From contig NW_023503376.1 in assembly GCF_014529535.1 (NCBI RefSeq), positions 1,798,001 to 1,862,000 on the forward strand: a DNA stretch of 64,000 nucleotides. The letters run 5' to 3'. Positions 61,523 to 64,000 of this stretch are shown here, in pieces. This DNA is from Bradysia coprophila. Lineage: Eukaryota > Arthropoda > Insecta > Diptera > Sciaridae. Every line of letters starts with the position of its first letter. Positions within the stretch are counted from its first letter, which is position 1. Under the pieces are notes generated by a model. It saw only the letters and a list, made by a program, of their open reading frames with translations, did not search any database and was not told where the DNA came from. A program made the position numbers and the translations under genes.

Positions 61523-63333
61523 TTTATTCTAGCTTACATTAATGTATGTAGAGCTCAACCAATAAATAGATTGCGATTTTCACTTATAAATATAGGTTGA
61601 CAAACAACTGGAAAAGTATAGTTACTTCTCCATAAAAACCATATGGACTGGACAGTTCACTCACAAGTTCCACGTCAACTTTTAATTATAATTGAAAATC
61701 GCAATCTCCCTAATATCTCCTCCATATCACAAGTGATGATTCAGTGGTAACAAATTAAGGAAAATCACTTGCTTCATTACTTTTATTAGACATTTCGTTA
61801 TGAAACATCAACCAAACCAACTAAAAGTAACCTTGATATAAGTAGAGAGTTTCATAAAGTTTGTTAGTTGCATAGAGGACGCAAGGTGAATGCAGGTCGA
61901 AATTGTTTCATTAAGCGAGACAAAAAATCTTTGTAAAACTGGAAGGGATTGATGGACGATCCCAGGGGCGTCGACATCCTCCCAATTCAGGTGTGTCAAA
62001 TCTTAATATTTGCCACTTTTTAAAAATTTGCCTTCAGATTTTTTTACTGTTAGCTTCATCGACGTTGTTGTTTTAAGTAAATTTGGAAATAATTTTTAGA
62101 AGAATTGCATGTTCTAACCGATAATAAGTCACTTATTCGACAAGAAAATGTTGTGTGACTGTTGACGTAGACACAATATACTCATAATTTACTCTATAAG
62201 TTTTCGCTCATACAAAACCGCGTACAATGTTCAACGAAATTTTTTTTTTAACTTTTAACATTGATTGCCCTTCGCATGTCGTATGTACCGAACATTCAAG
62301 ATTATTTACGTCGACCTATGTATTTCCCGAGACGACCTTTTGCTACAAATTAATTGCAATTACATTACCTTCAGAAATGCATTTACCTTTTCCAGCAAAA
62401 ACAAAATGAAGATGTAATTTCATCGAATTAAAATGCCCGTGCTACCATATATATTCATTCGATATTCAAGACTGCATTAAAAATTACGACCATCAATATT
62501 GTGTATAGGCTATGCTTGACTCATTGTTTACAAACAAAATTATGTCTGATCCACAGCATAATATTATCTTAAATGTGATTATGAAACAATAATTACCTCT
62601 GGTCAGTGTCTTATAATAAAGACAAATATTAAAATGGAAAACAAAAAGTGTGAACGAAAATAAGCAAACATTCTGCTCGAAAAAGCATCGTTTTTATCAC
62701 GTTTTAACGATTTACTATGATATATATAGTCAGAGAGCGTTCGTCGTATTCAATTTATATTTTAATTAATTTTACTTTCAACTGAAAATTAATTTCGTTG
62801 GGGTCATATCGCAGGGTTATGTGACAAAAAACGAATTTTTAATTTTTCCAAGTCCTCATTCGTACACTTTGTTTGAGTATCGAACTTATTCTTATTGCAA
62901 AATCTTTCTAGCACAATTTCGGAAGTTTGTTATCGTTTAAAAATCGGTTGTCGATATGTGAACTTCACGCATTGCGCGCGAATTCAATACATTTCATCAT
63001 CATTCCACATCATCGATATTGCGTAGACTGAATTGATTGAAATTGATGAGTGATGAGTGTTCAATCATTTTATAAAAATTATTGGAAGGCTCATTAATAA
63101 AGAAGCGAGAGGAAAATATTTGAATAGTTAAATGCAGAAAGGGAACGTGCAATACTAGCGAATTTTAAGAAAAATGAAATTTCGTTTTATTTTGTTGTAT
63201 ATACTGTCAGATTAGGTCTCTTTCGCATCGGTATGTGTAGCTGTAGTAACCATCTAGATACCAAAATTTTTAAAAGAAAATTAGAAGATAGCGCAATTGA
63301 AAAATTGGAATGAACTTAGGGATACAGCCACAC
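61523..63333. other. intergenic, no gene recognised
   Basis: AT-rich, short frames only, no conserved domain, no RNA gene recognised. Confidence 0.45.
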
Positions 63334-63508
63334 TGACAAAAAAGAGTTCAAAATCTCACCTGTAGCAGGTAACTTTGTCTCCAGGTAATCTACAATAGCT
63401 GCCACAGCTGTAGCGCCACATACTAAAAATACAGCTGTGACAGATAATGTAGGTTACCTGGAGACAAAGTTACCTGCTACAGGTGAGATTTTGAACTCTT
63501 TTTTGTCA
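63334..63508. repeat. 175-bp hairpin MITE
   Basis: tgacaaaaaagagttcaaaa at 63334 is mirrored at 63489-63508. The arms run about 55 bp (through caggtaactttgtctccagg and its complement). Inner pieces acagctgta and tacagctgt add a second stem. No clear target duplication. Confidence 0.85.
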
Positions 63509-64000
63509 ATAACAGATAATTTGCAGTTTGTATGGTGTCAGGTTTCGCGTTGATAGTAAGCCGATAAAGTTTCGAAATCGTTTATTACTTTCGTGCGAGA
63601 TTTTACCGCTTAAACTTAAATACGATGAAATACGAGTCACTATTTTGTTCCGCCTAAGATCCCTTATGTTAACATGTTCACAGATTTCTGGATGGGAAAG
63701 TGGTTTTGACGGAATGTAAAGCATTAAGCTAGCTAGTTAGTTTGTTAGTGTAAGTGGGTAGGGGAAATTTCCTAGCACCTATGCCTCTATTGGGCCTGTT
63801 GTGCGCAGGGCCTACTTTTGGAAATTTTGTCCAAAATTTCCAAAAACTGCGAACATTTAAAAACCGAATCTTTCCAAAATTTCGAACGGTTTTGGCAACT
63901 CGTTAACTCAGCCTTGCGTTTTAGGTGACTCTCAATTATTTTGATTTATTCTTGACACTATACGTCAACAATCATTTTATTTTTTAAAAGAAAAGATCGA
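63509..64000. other. intergenic to window end
   Basis: No supported gene. A 'ccaaaattt' word repeats several times around 63825-63885 but does not form a regular array. Confidence 0.4.

Overview
The window looks like nuclear DNA of a dipteran insect. The six conserved genes have short GT-AG introns, a Dronc-type initiator caspase with an N-terminal CARD, and a GCM-domain factor close to Drosophila glial cells missing. The background is AT-rich and crowded with small DNA transposons and Helentron/DINE-1-like repeats. A lower dipteran such as a fungus gnat is my guess; the sequence does not prove the species.

Layout. 1-15 kb: no conserved gene, only repeats (a TTAA-flanked palindrome, a DINE-1-like element, a foldback array, a LINE reverse-transcriptase relic and a second DINE-like family). 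15.3-20.2 kb: one uncertain two-exon secreted-peptide candidate, a divergent DINE-like copy and a truncated TTAA palindrome. 20.6-22.4 kb: gcm on the + strand, three exons. 22.9-27.1 kb: a small MITE, an intact 1.6 kb palindrome and a 1.9 kb foldback element with 9-bp target duplications. 28.2-31.4 kb: STUB1/CHIP on the - strand, eight exons, with a 24-bp minisatellite in one intron. 31.5-32.8 kb: 3' part of an I-like LINE. 33.2-33.8 kb: hoip/SNU13 on +. 36.3-38.5 kb: TMEM141 and GTPBP6 on +, 27 bp apart. 39.0-43.5 kb: MULE-like foldback, hAT-type MITE and a hAT relic nested in another MITE. 45.3-49.0 kb: dronc on -, four exons, with a 1.4 kb foldback element in intron 1. 49.5-64 kb: no conserved gene; a second copy of the 13 kb repeat family, a decayed RNase H fragment, a second complete copy of the dronc-intron foldback with 8-bp target duplications, a third DINE-1-like copy and a small hairpin MITE.

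The genes are unrelated housekeeping or developmental genes and do not form a pathway: neural/glial or haemocyte fate (gcm), chaperone-linked ubiquitination (STUB1), U4 snRNP/box C/D snoRNP core (hoip), a small membrane protein (TMEM141), an HflX-type GTPase probably of mitochondria (GTPBP6), and apoptosis initiation (dronc). TMEM141 and GTPBP6 are close enough to share a transcript.

The most unusual observation is that foldback elements with entirely different arm repeats (GGAGATAA-type at 5.9-7.4 kb, GCCAAA-type at 25.2-27.1 kb, ACGATAnTATCGT-type at 46.8-48.2 and 55.6-57.2 kb) share one conserved, very GC-rich core of roughly 100-150 bp. This suggests a single transposon family that keeps its core while exchanging its arms. 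Exon joins and boundaries were read by eye; no alignment or database search was run.
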